Shown piece by piece: positions 51,872 through 58,998 of a stretch of 64,000 bases of DNA. Made by a program: the position numbers and the translations under genes. The stretch is from Desnuesiella massiliensis (GTDB lineage: Bacteria; Bacillota; Clostridia; Clostridiales; Clostridiaceae), in the NCBI RefSeq assembly GCF_001403615.1, contig NZ_LN879454.1, positions 186,001-250,000 on the forward strand, given 5' to 3'. Every line of letters begins with the position of its first letter. The first letter of the stretch is position 1. The notes beneath the pieces are model-generated. The model ran no database searches. It saw only the letters and a program-made list of their open reading frames with translations, and was not told the origin of the DNA.

Positions 51872-52618
51872 ATGATTATAAAAGCTGCATTAGTCGGTTT
51901 GCTTTACTGGATTACCATGGGTAGAGCGCAATATTATTTCTCATTTGCATTTCGTAAACCAGTTGTAATAGGTGTTTTTGTTGGACTAATTTTTGGGGAT
52001 GTCACAACAGGCCTAATATATGGAGCAACAATCCAATTGATGTATATGGGAGGAATTGAAGCGGGTGGTAATATTCCTAGTGACCAGGCATTAGCTGCTT
52101 GTATTGCTATTCCAGCTGCTATGATTAACAATCTTAATCCAGCGGCAGCAGTAGCAATTGCTGTTCCATTTGGAGTGTTAGGTGTTTTAATTAACAACCT
52201 TCGTCGTACAATTAATTCTTTTTACAACACAAAAGCGGATTCATTTGTGGAAAAAGGTGAATACGATAAATTATCTACATTCTCATTTTTATTACCATGG
52301 CTTACAAACGGGGTGTTATATTTCACTCCAGTGTTTATTGCTACTTTATATGGACCAAGTGTAGTACAAGCTTTCATTAAGGTTATTCCAACCTGGTTTA
52401 TGAATGGACTTGCAAGTGCCGGAGGAATGCTGCCAGCACTAGGATTTGCTTTAACACTAGTAGTTATTGGTAAGAGACAGTATATTCCGTTCTTTGTTTT
52501 AGGATTCTTCTTCCATGCTATTGCAGGATTCTCAATGTTAACTGGCGCAGTTATTGCCCTATGTATAGCTTTAATAGTTTCGCTATTTAAACAAAATCAG
52601 GAGGGAGAATTATCATGA
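51872..52618 (+). CDS. PTS mannose family EIIC
   Basis: 248 residues, seven to eight hydrophobic segments. The conserved block GLIFGDVTTGLIYGATIQLMYMG is near the N terminus, followed by GGNIPSDQALAACIAIPAAM. It forms the membrane channel with EIID. ATG follows AAGGGGGAT. The last four bases overlap the EIID start, so the two are translationally coupled. Confidence 0.93.
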   Translation: MIIKAALVGLLYWITMGRAQYYFSFAFRKPVVIGVFVGLIFGDVTTGLIYGATIQLMYMGGIEAGGNIPSDQALAACIAIPAAMINNLNPAAAVAIAVPFGVLGVLINNLRRTINSFYNTKADSFVEKGEYDKLSTFSFLLPWLTNGVLYFTPVFIATLYGPSVVQAFIKVIPTWFMNGLASAGGMLPALGFALTLVVIGKRQYIPFFVLGFFFHAIAGFSMLTGAVIALCIALIVSLFKQNQEGELS

Positions 52619-53481
52619 GTCAAATTGCAGAAAAAGAAATTCGTGAAAAAGCAGTAGAAGAAAAAGGGAATATTGTAACTAAGTTTGATTTATTTAAAGC
52701 TTGGTGGAAATGGTGTTTAGCAGTTGAGGTTCCTGTAAGTTTTGATAGAATGCAAGCTTTGGCTTTTGGATATTCATTGAATAAAATTCTAAGAAAAGTT
52801 TATAAAGATGATCCAGAAGAGTTGAAAGAAGCAATGAAACGTCATACTTCAATGTTTAATACGAACTGTGACTGGGGAAGTATTATTCACGGTATTATAA
52901 TTTCACTTGAGGAGCAAAGGGCTTTAGGTAATAAGAATATTACGCCTGAAGTTATTCAATCCTTAAAAATTGGTCTTATGGGGCCATTAGCTGGTATTGG
53001 TGATAGTGTTGACCAGGGGATTGTGGCCACCATTCCACTTGCAATCTTTGTTCCCATGGCGCTTAAAGGATCAGTTATTGCCGCCTTTATGCCAGCTCTA
53101 ATTTATTTAGCATGGTCATTTGGATTTTCATGGTTCTTGATGAACAAAGGCTATTCCTTAGGTAAGAACGCTGTTCTAGAAATTCTACATTCTGGTAAGA
53201 TTAAGAAAGTTGTTGATGTTGCCAGTATTGTCGGCCTATTCATGATTGGATGTTTATCATCAGCCTATGTTTCATTTAAAACTGTTTGGGTCTTTAATGC
53301 AGGTACAGCGTCGAAAGTAGCTTTGCAAAGCATTCTAGACGGTATGTTGCCTAAAATGTTGCCTTTCGCTTTAGTTATGGGAATGTATTTATATATTACA
53401 AAGAAAGGTCCAAAATACTTACGCATAATTGTTTATACAATGATTTTTGCCTTAGCTTTAACATTCCTTGGTATTATATAA
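52615..53481 (+). CDS. PTS mannose family EIID
   Basis: 288 residues. Has the EIID marks FDRMQALAFGYSLNKILRKVY, HTSMFNTNCDWGSIIHGIIISLEEQRALG, GLMGPLAGIGDSVDQGIVATIPLAI, and hydrophobic segments in the C-terminal half. It completes the membrane complex. ATG lies within the end of the EIIC gene after AGGAGGGAG. A terminator-like hairpin follows before the next gene. Confidence 0.93.
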   Translation: MSQIAEKEIREKAVEEKGNIVTKFDLFKAWWKWCLAVEVPVSFDRMQALAFGYSLNKILRKVYKDDPEELKEAMKRHTSMFNTNCDWGSIIHGIIISLEEQRALGNKNITPEVIQSLKIGLMGPLAGIGDSVDQGIVATIPLAIFVPMALKGSVIAAFMPALIYLAWSFGFSWFLMNKGYSLGKNAVLEILHSGKIKKVVDVASIVGLFMIGCLSSAYVSFKTVWVFNAGTASKVALQSILDGMLPKMLPFALVMGMYLYITKKGPKYLRIIVYTMIFALALTFLGII

Positions 53482-53500
53482 ATCTGTATTGTATACAAGG

Positions 53501-53531
53501 CAAATCCATGGGGAGTCATGGATTTGTTTTG
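53501..53531 (+). terminator. Terminator-like hairpin inside the PTS operon
   Basis: CAAATCCATG (53501-53510) and CATGGATTTG (53517-53526) pair perfectly with a GGGAGT loop, followed by TTTTG. It separates the EIIBCD genes from the dehydrogenase-SIS-EIIA genes; a TATTATAAT box downstream (53543-53551) could restart transcription. Confidence 0.75.
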
Positions 53532-53579
53532 TATAACCTTATATTATAATGGCTATTATTAGAAAGGTAGGGGAAGAAT

Positions 53580-54509
53580 TTGAAAGTTTTAATTACACCA
53601 AGAGGATTTGCAAATTATGGGTTAGAACAAGTTAGATATATGGAATCTAAAGGGATATCTGTTCATTATAACAATACTGGTAAGGCATATTCAAAAGAAG
53701 AATTTCACAAATTGGCTGCTGATGCAGATGCTATTATTGTAGGTGTTGATATAGTTGACCGTGAGTTGATGGACAAATGTCCTAAGTTAAAAGTTATCTG
53801 TAAATTTGGCGTCGGGACAGATAATATTGATTTAGATTGTGCAAAAGAAAAAGGGATTTTTGTTGGCAGGACAGTGGGCTCTAATTCTAAAGCAGTTGCA
53901 GAGCATGTTGTAGCTTTAATGTTTGCAGATGCAAAGAATGTCTATAGTACTATTACAGAAGTTAAAGAGCACCAATGGAATAAGCCAACAGGACAAGAAG
54001 TTAGCGGTAAGACATTAGGTATTATCGGCTTTGGAATGATTGGTAAAGATATTGCAACTTTTGCAAATGGGTTGTCTATGAAAGTATACGCATATGATGC
54101 TTTTGAAATTACTGATGAAGTTGCCAGAGAATATCATGTAGAGAAAAAGTCCTTGGAAGAAATTATTAGTGAAAGTGATTATATTTCTTTGCATGTACCA
54201 CTACTAGACTCTACTAAAAATATGATTTCCACAGAGGAATTCAAAAAAATGAAAAAAGATGCTTGTTTGATTAATGCAGCAAGAGGAGGCATTGTTGATG
54301 AAGAAGCTTTATATGAAGCTTTGGTTAACAAAGATATCCGTTCAGCATATTTTGATGTTTACAGTTCGGAACCACCAGCAGCTGATGATAGACTAATTAA
54401 GTTAGATAATTTCTTTTTAACACCTCATACTGCCGCAAGAACGATAGAATCAGAAAAAAGAACTTGCCAAATGTCAACAGAAATTATTGTTGAACATTTG
54501 TTAGGATAG
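53580..54509 (+). CDS. D-isomer-specific 2-hydroxyacid dehydrogenase
   Basis: 309 residues of the D-2-hydroxyacid dehydrogenase family, close to phosphoglycerate dehydrogenases: ITPRGFANYGLEQ, CKFGVGTDNIDLDCAKEKGIFV, the NAD-binding loop GKTLGIIGFGMIGKDIATF, ACLINAARGGIVDEEAL (catalytic Arg), SSEPPAADDRLIKLDNFFLTPHTA (catalytic Glu and His). It should oxidise or reduce a 2-hydroxy/2-keto acid with NAD. TTG start after AGGGGAAGAA. In this operon it may act on a sugar acid intermediate; the specific substrate is unknown. Confidence 0.88.
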   Translation: MKVLITPRGFANYGLEQVRYMESKGISVHYNNTGKAYSKEEFHKLAADADAIIVGVDIVDRELMDKCPKLKVICKFGVGTDNIDLDCAKEKGIFVGRTVGSNSKAVAEHVVALMFADAKNVYSTITEVKEHQWNKPTGQEVSGKTLGIIGFGMIGKDIATFANGLSMKVYAYDAFEITDEVAREYHVEKKSLEEIISESDYISLHVPLLDSTKNMISTEEFKKMKKDACLINAARGGIVDEEALYEALVNKDIRSAYFDVYSSEPPAADDRLIKLDNFFLTPHTAARTIESEKRTCQMSTEIIVEHLLG

Positions 54510-54520
54510 TAGGTAATATT

Positions 54521-55126
54521 ATGGATAAAGAATTACAAAGCTTTTTAAGCAATGTTAAGGAAGAACTTGATAAAAATATTGAAAGTGCTGATATAGAAAG
54601 TGTGAAAAAAGCTGCTGAAATCATATTAGACAGCGAAAAAAAAGGTGGTCGTGTTCATGTGACTGGAATTGGTAAACCAGGGCATGTGGCAGGATATATT
54701 GCTTCTTTATTATCTAGTACAGGTACTAGTGCTTATGAACTGCATGGAACAGAAGCTGTGCATGGTTCAAGTGGTCAAGTGAAGCCGGGGGATGTGGTCA
54801 TTGCCATATCCAATAGTGGCGAAACAGTAGAATTAAAAGCGACTTTAGAAACTCTATTAACTAACGGAGCGCGTATTATTAGTTGTACAAGTAATGCTGA
54901 ATCATGGTTGGCAAAACACTCTGAAGTATGTTTGCTGGCCCATGTAGATGTTGAAGGGGATGATTTAAACAAGCCTCCACGTGCTTCAATTTTATCTGAG
55001 ATTTTAATCCTTCAATGTTTGAGTGTTGTCTTACAGAATGAAAAAAAATTGAATTTGAATCAATATGTGAAATGGCATCCAGGAGGAAGTCTTGGTAAAA
55101 GTATAAAAGAAATGCATAGAAAGTAG
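54521..55126 (+). CDS. SIS domain sugar-phosphate isomerase (KdsD/GutQ-like, no CBS domains)
   Basis: 201 residues: one SIS domain with VHVTGIGKPGHVAGYIASLLSSTG, the motif DVVIAISNSGETVELKA, and the ending KWHPGGSLGKSI, which is the signature of the arabinose-5-phosphate isomerase group. The CBS pair found in KdsD is absent. It probably interconverts an aldose and ketose phosphate in the cytoplasm. 11 bp after the dehydrogenase and 7 bp before EIIA; operon. Confidence 0.87.
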   Translation: MDKELQSFLSNVKEELDKNIESADIESVKKAAEIILDSEKKGGRVHVTGIGKPGHVAGYIASLLSSTGTSAYELHGTEAVHGSSGQVKPGDVVIAISNSGETVELKATLETLLTNGARIISCTSNAESWLAKHSEVCLLAHVDVEGDDLNKPPRASILSEILILQCLSVVLQNEKKLNLNQYVKWHPGGSLGKSIKEMHRK

Positions 55127-55133
55127 GAATATT

Positions 55134-55538
55134 ATGTCAAAGTTAAATATTGTAATTGCAACCCATGGAAGGTTTGGTGAAGAACTTATTAGGTCGGCGG
55201 AAATGATCGTTGGAAAGATGGAAAATGTTAAATCAGTGTCCTTATTACCAGTGATGTCTTTTGAAGAATTTATGCATGAGGTCGATGCTATATTTAGTGA
55301 TTTGGAAGGCCCGGTTTTGGCTTTAGCGGATTTGTATGGTGGTACACCATGTAATGTGCTTACAGCTTTAACCAAGAAATATCATCATAATGTAATAACT
55401 GGTGTGAATTTACCTATGTTGGTAGATCTGTACCTTAATAGTATTAATGATGAAGCGTTAGATATGGATGAGGTAATTAAAAACTGTATTGATAGCTTGA
55501 AAGCAAGTGGAGTGCATACGAATATGATGCTAGAATAG
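55134..55538 (+). CDS. PTS mannose family EIIA
   Basis: 134 residues. Begins LNIVIATHGRFGEELIRSAEMIVG: the histidine of ATHG is the residue phosphorylated by HPr. ALADLYGGTPCNVLTAL is the second conserved block. Separate EIIA, so the transporter is A-B-C-D as four chains; EIIA is encoded after the metabolic genes, not with EIIBCD. ATG follows AGTAGGAA. Confidence 0.92.
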   Translation: MSKLNIVIATHGRFGEELIRSAEMIVGKMENVKSVSLLPVMSFEEFMHEVDAIFSDLEGPVLALADLYGGTPCNVLTALTKKYHHNVITGVNLPMLVDLYLNSINDEALDMDEVIKNCIDSLKASGVHTNMMLE

Positions 55539-55637
55539 TTCATCAGTAGTATTATCACTTACCAGTTAAAAATAGATAATTAGGGAGTCAGTGCGATAAT
55601 ATATTAGCTTTAAATGATTAAATCAAGGAGGAATATT

Positions 55638-56525
55638 ATGTTTGAGGGAATTATTACACCCATTGTTACACCATTTAATCGTGATGAGGAACAATCTATT
55701 AACTATGAAGCTGCTGAGCAATTAATCAACCATTTAATTAAAAAAGGTGTTAGTGGTATTTTTATCCTAGGTAGCAATGGTGAATTTCATGTGATTGATG
55801 AAGATGAAAAGGTTGCTTTTGCTAAAAAAGTAATAGAGATTGTTGATCATCGCGTTCCGGTTTTTGTAGGAACAGGTGCATGTTCAACCAAAGAAACTGT
55901 GCGTTTATCTCAAAGAATGGAAGCATTAGGTGCAGATGCATTATCTGTTATTACTCCATATTTCATTAAACCTACGGATGAGGAGCTTTTTGAGCATTTT
56001 AAAGAAGTTGCAAACAGCGTTAAAATTCCAATTGTTTTGTATAATATCCCTAAATCTACTGGCTGCAATATTCCTAAAGAAGTTGTGGCGCGTTTAGCCA
56101 TGATTGATAATATTCAAGCCATTAAGGATAGCAGCGGTGATGTAGATAACTTAAAGGGTTATATTGAAGCTGGCAGGGGTAAGAACTTAAGTGTATTGGT
56201 TGGTTCAGATTCTAAAATTTCTATTGGCTATAGCTTAGGAGCAGTAGGAGCAATCGCCGGCACAAGTAATGTTATTGTAGATGTTTTAGTAAAATTGAAT
56301 AAAGCTCTCAAAACAAAGGACACAGAAACTGCCAGTGCTTTACAAGCAGATATTGATGTGTTGAGAGGTGTCTTAAAATATGGTACGGTTCCTTCAATCA
56401 TAAAGAGATCATTAGAATTGGCTAATATTGCAACTGTGGGACCTGCTAGAAAACCGGTTAGAGAAACAACGCTCGAGGTTGATGAAAAGATTAAAGAAAT
56501 GCTTAAGCATTATCAATTAATATAA
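55638..56525 (+). CDS. DHDPS/N-acetylneuraminate lyase family aldolase
   Basis: 295 residues, class I aldolase of the DapA superfamily: FEGIITPIVTPFNRDEEQSI at the start, GIFILGSNGEFHVIDEDEK, the catalytic tyrosine in VLYNIPKSTGCNIP, Schiff-base lysine in IQAIKDSSGDV, and SVLVGSDSKISIGYSLGAVGAIAG. Members of this superfamily make or cleave 2-keto acids with pyruvate. Since it lies at the end of a sugar PTS operon, a role as a 2-keto-3-deoxy sugar acid aldolase is more likely than lysine synthesis. ATG at 55638 after AAGGAGGAATA; eight upstream codons unsupported. Confidence 0.87.
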   Translation: MFEGIITPIVTPFNRDEEQSINYEAAEQLINHLIKKGVSGIFILGSNGEFHVIDEDEKVAFAKKVIEIVDHRVPVFVGTGACSTKETVRLSQRMEALGADALSVITPYFIKPTDEELFEHFKEVANSVKIPIVLYNIPKSTGCNIPKEVVARLAMIDNIQAIKDSSGDVDNLKGYIEAGRGKNLSVLVGSDSKISIGYSLGAVGAIAGTSNVIVDVLVKLNKALKTKDTETASALQADIDVLRGVLKYGTVPSIIKRSLELANIATVGPARKPVRETTLEVDEKIKEMLKHYQLI

Positions 56526-56734
56526 ACATTAAATAAAAAATAATAATCTTAACTTAATATCAGCAGAATATCTATAATTCTTTTTCCTATAGTAAGTAGC
56601 TCTATAGGTATGCTATAGCAAGTTGTATGCTTATTACACGATATGATAAGATAAAGTTAAAAATGGACAATAATTAATGCATCAGAGTATTTGCGATCTA
56701 GCAAGGTACTGTTCTTGTTGTGTGATAGCTAACT
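56526..56734. other. Intergenic stretch before the palindromic element
   Basis: AT-rich with no ORF supported. A weak CTATAG/CTATAGG pairing near 56585-56620 could terminate the PTS operon, but no T-run follows. Confidence 0.35.
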
Positions 56735-56836
56735 ATAGGGTTTCTGTATCGAAACTTAGCTTATACGTGTTCCAAAATTACGGCTTTAAGTGATTATGGC
56801 GCATGTATAAGTTAATAGTTGAGTTAGAAACCCTAT
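56735..56836 (-). repeat. Palindromic intergenic element, copy 3 of 3 (inverted)
   Basis: In reverse complement the core reads CAACTATTAACTTATACATG, followed by CGCCATAAT and, at the other arm, GTATAAGCTAAGTTT, homologous to copy 2. Outer arms ATAGGGTTTCT (56735-56745) and AGAAACCCTAT (56826-56836) pair perfectly over 11 bp but are unrelated to those of copy 2. Confidence 0.82.
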
Positions 56837-56933
56837 ACTGTTATTAACAAAATCTTTGAAAAAGTATATTGTAGAAAGGCTGTTCTTAATTGAACTTTAG
56901 TGGAATTTTAAGTCTGCTTTTCATTGATATAGA

Positions 56934-56987
56934 AGGGGAACTAATCGATAAAATCTGCATAATTGCACACGGTTAGTCCAAGCCCCT
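56934..56987 (+). other. Imperfect hairpin in the leader of the PucR-type gene
   Basis: AGGGGAACTAATC pairs with GGTTAGTCCAAGCCCCT around a 24-base AT-rich loop. It has no T-run, so it is not a terminator; a regulatory or decayed element is possible. Confidence 0.4.
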
Positions 56988-57086
56988 GTGAACACATACT
57001 ATATAAATAGTGTTAATAACTTATATTACTTTGATTTTAGTAAGTGTATTAAAATTCTAGTTGTTCAGAACAGGAAAGGTAAAAAT

Positions 57087-58169
57087 ATGATGTTAGTTGA
57101 GATTTTTAAAGAATTCATTAATGTTGTAAAAGAAAATCAAAAATATATTATTGGTTTGTTGAATCAAGATGGATATGTTATCTCTTGTAGTAAAGAAGAA
57201 TATATAGGATACAAATTTGATATTAAAGATTGTCACGCTGATAATATGTTTTATGAAATCAGAGTTAGAAATCAAGATTATGGATATATATGGGTTAGTG
57301 GTGATGATGAAAATCTTAAAATGATTAGTAGTTTATTACTTGATTCTTTAAAAACACGATTAATGTATGAGATAAACACGAGTTCTTTAAAACAAAAGGT
57401 AACGAAGGATGATGAACTAATCAAGTATTTACTTAACGCCGAGCATTTTGATTTGAATCATATTTTAGATCTAATAAATCAATTAGGTGTTGATAAAAAC
57501 AAGACCAGAGTAGCTATATATATTGTTAATAATGAAGGATTTAATGCAGAAGAAATTGTGCGTTTAAAATTAAAACCTGATAGTAAAGAGTTGATATATT
57601 CCTTATTAGACAATAATAGTTTATTATTATTTAAAGATATACCTGATGATTTAGAAAATACTGGGATAAAGAGGTACTTTCGAAAATATATTAGAAGTTT
57701 ACAAGACTGGGGATTGCAAAGCTGTTCCTATCTGATAGGTTCAATGCAGAATAAATTAAAGCAGTATATTATCAGTTATCAGAATTGTTTGTGGTTAAAA
57801 AATAATGTGCAGTTTTCTATTGATGAACCATTGTTCTTCATGGATTATTTATTTGAGTATTTTGCTTCTAAAGTCCCTAGTGATGATGTTCGAAATATAT
57901 TTGATTTTTATAAAGATCGAAGCAAAGGTATTGATATTGATGAGCTTACTACTATTGCGAATCAATTGTTTATAAATGATTACAATATTACACAGACTGC
58001 TGAAGATCTATATTTGCATAAGAATACTTTAATTTATAAACTCAAGAAATATGAAGAGATTTTCAATATCGATATTAGAGGAAGCTTTCAAGGAAAAGTT
58101 TTATTGGCATTGATTGCTAGTACCTTAAGCGAATATCAAAGACAGAAACAGGTTGGTGAAAAAGTATGA
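57087..58169 (+). CDS. PucR/CdaR-family transcriptional regulator
   Basis: About 360 residues. The C terminus (about 310-345) holds the HTH_30 motif NITQTAEDLYLHKNTLIYKLKKYEEIFNIDI, as in CdaR/PucR; the N-terminal ~90 residues contain a small sensor region (IIGLLNQDGYVISCSKEEYIGYKFD) similar to the sugar-diacid recognition part of CdaR, and the central part is GGDEF-like-derived. CdaR responds to sugar acids, which would agree with the sugar acid enzymes upstream. Start at 57087 after AGGAAAGGT. Its end overlaps the following EIIB gene by four bases. Confidence 0.8.
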   Translation: MMLVEIFKEFINVVKENQKYIIGLLNQDGYVISCSKEEYIGYKFDIKDCHADNMFYEIRVRNQDYGYIWVSGDDENLKMISSLLLDSLKTRLMYEINTSSLKQKVTKDDELIKYLLNAEHFDLNHILDLINQLGVDKNKTRVAIYIVNNEGFNAEEIVRLKLKPDSKELIYSLLDNNSLLLFKDIPDDLENTGIKRYFRKYIRSLQDWGLQSCSYLIGSMQNKLKQYIISYQNCLWLKNNVQFSIDEPLFFMDYLFEYFASKVPSDDVRNIFDFYKDRSKGIDIDELTTIANQLFINDYNITQTAEDLYLHKNTLIYKLKKYEEIFNIDIRGSFQGKVLLALIASTLSEYQRQKQVGEKV

Positions 58170-58639
58170 GTACAACAATTAAGCTCGCACGTGTTGATAA
58201 AAGATTATTGCATGCAACTGTAGCCTTAAATTGGAATCAATTTGTAAATGCTAATTATGCGATAATAGTGGATCCAACTTATAGTAATGATCCATTTATT
58301 ACTAAAGTGATGCAATTATGTCTCCCTGAACCTATGAAGGTTAAAATTTTCTCTGTTGAAGAATTAATAGCTTTCATAAATGAAGATAGTACAACAAAGC
58401 GCAATTTAATGGTTATCTTTAAAAATCTAACCATAGCTAAAAAGGCAGTGGAAGCAGGATTTAAAGCAAGAGAGATTCAAATACCTTATCCAGCTAGCCG
58501 TATTGTGATTAAGAAGCTTTCGGATTTCTTTAATGAAGAGGAAATTGAATGCATACGCTTTATTCAAAATAAAGGTATTAAACTTTTTTTTCAAACAGCA
58601 CCATTAGATAATAAAGAGTATTCAGTTTTTACAAAATAA
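58166..58639 (+). CDS. Second PTS mannose family EIIB, coupled to the regulator
   Basis: 157 residues. TIKLARVDKRLLHATVALNW keeps the phosphorylatable histidine at the position of RLIHGQV, and NLMVIFKNLTIAKKAVEAGF matches the EIIB fold. It is diverged from the EIIB at 51369 (GGLGGGPGR is replaced by PYPASR). It overlaps the regulator gene (ATGA), with no EIIC/D/A gene beside it. It could serve the same transporter, or act as a phosphorylation-dependent sensor for the regulator; the latter is an inference. Confidence 0.85.
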   Translation: MSTTIKLARVDKRLLHATVALNWNQFVNANYAIIVDPTYSNDPFITKVMQLCLPEPMKVKIFSVEELIAFINEDSTTKRNLMVIFKNLTIAKKAVEAGFKAREIQIPYPASRIVIKKLSDFFNEEEIECIRFIQNKGIKLFFQTAPLDNKEYSVFTK

Positions 58640-58676
58640 AATTTGACTATATAAATTGCGATTTGCTAAGGTAAAT

Positions 58677-58720
58677 AGCAAGCTCTTAGAGTTTTAAGGC
58701 GAAAAGGGCTTGCTGTTTTG
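58677..58720 (+). terminator. Intrinsic terminator after the second EIIB gene
   Basis: AGCAAGC (58677-58683) and GCTTGCT (58708-58714), with inner CTT/AAG pairing, followed by GTTTTGTG. Confidence 0.75.
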
Positions 58721-58723
58721 TGA

Positions 58724-58925
58724 TTAGCCTAAGCGGATCAAAACAAGGTCATTTATTTGACTTGTAGTAGCGCTGCCTCCCAATTCTAGAGTGAGAACAC
58801 TGCCATCTATCATCACATCCTTAACGATAGTCAGTAGCTTTTTCCCCAATCTTTATGATTTAATAAATCCAATATCAGACGAGCTTCTCAAACAGCATGC
58901 CAGCGATATCTGTTACTGAATTATA
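58724..58925 (-). pseudogene. C-terminal remnant of an isopropylmalate/isocitrate dehydrogenase family gene
   Basis: A minus-strand frame reads LLTIVKDVMIDGSVLTLELGG then SATTSQINDLVL and a stop; the pattern LTxxLGGSATTxxxxD is the conserved end of the decarboxylating dehydrogenase family. Upstream in a shifted frame VTDIAGM corresponds to the PDIAGK motif of the same family. Frameshifts and missing N-terminal two thirds show it is dead. Confidence 0.65.
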
Positions 58926-58998
58926 GCTACATCCTAAAATAAAAAAATTTATCTTTACTAGAACTATTCAAAATAGATTAAATACTGAGGAGGATATT

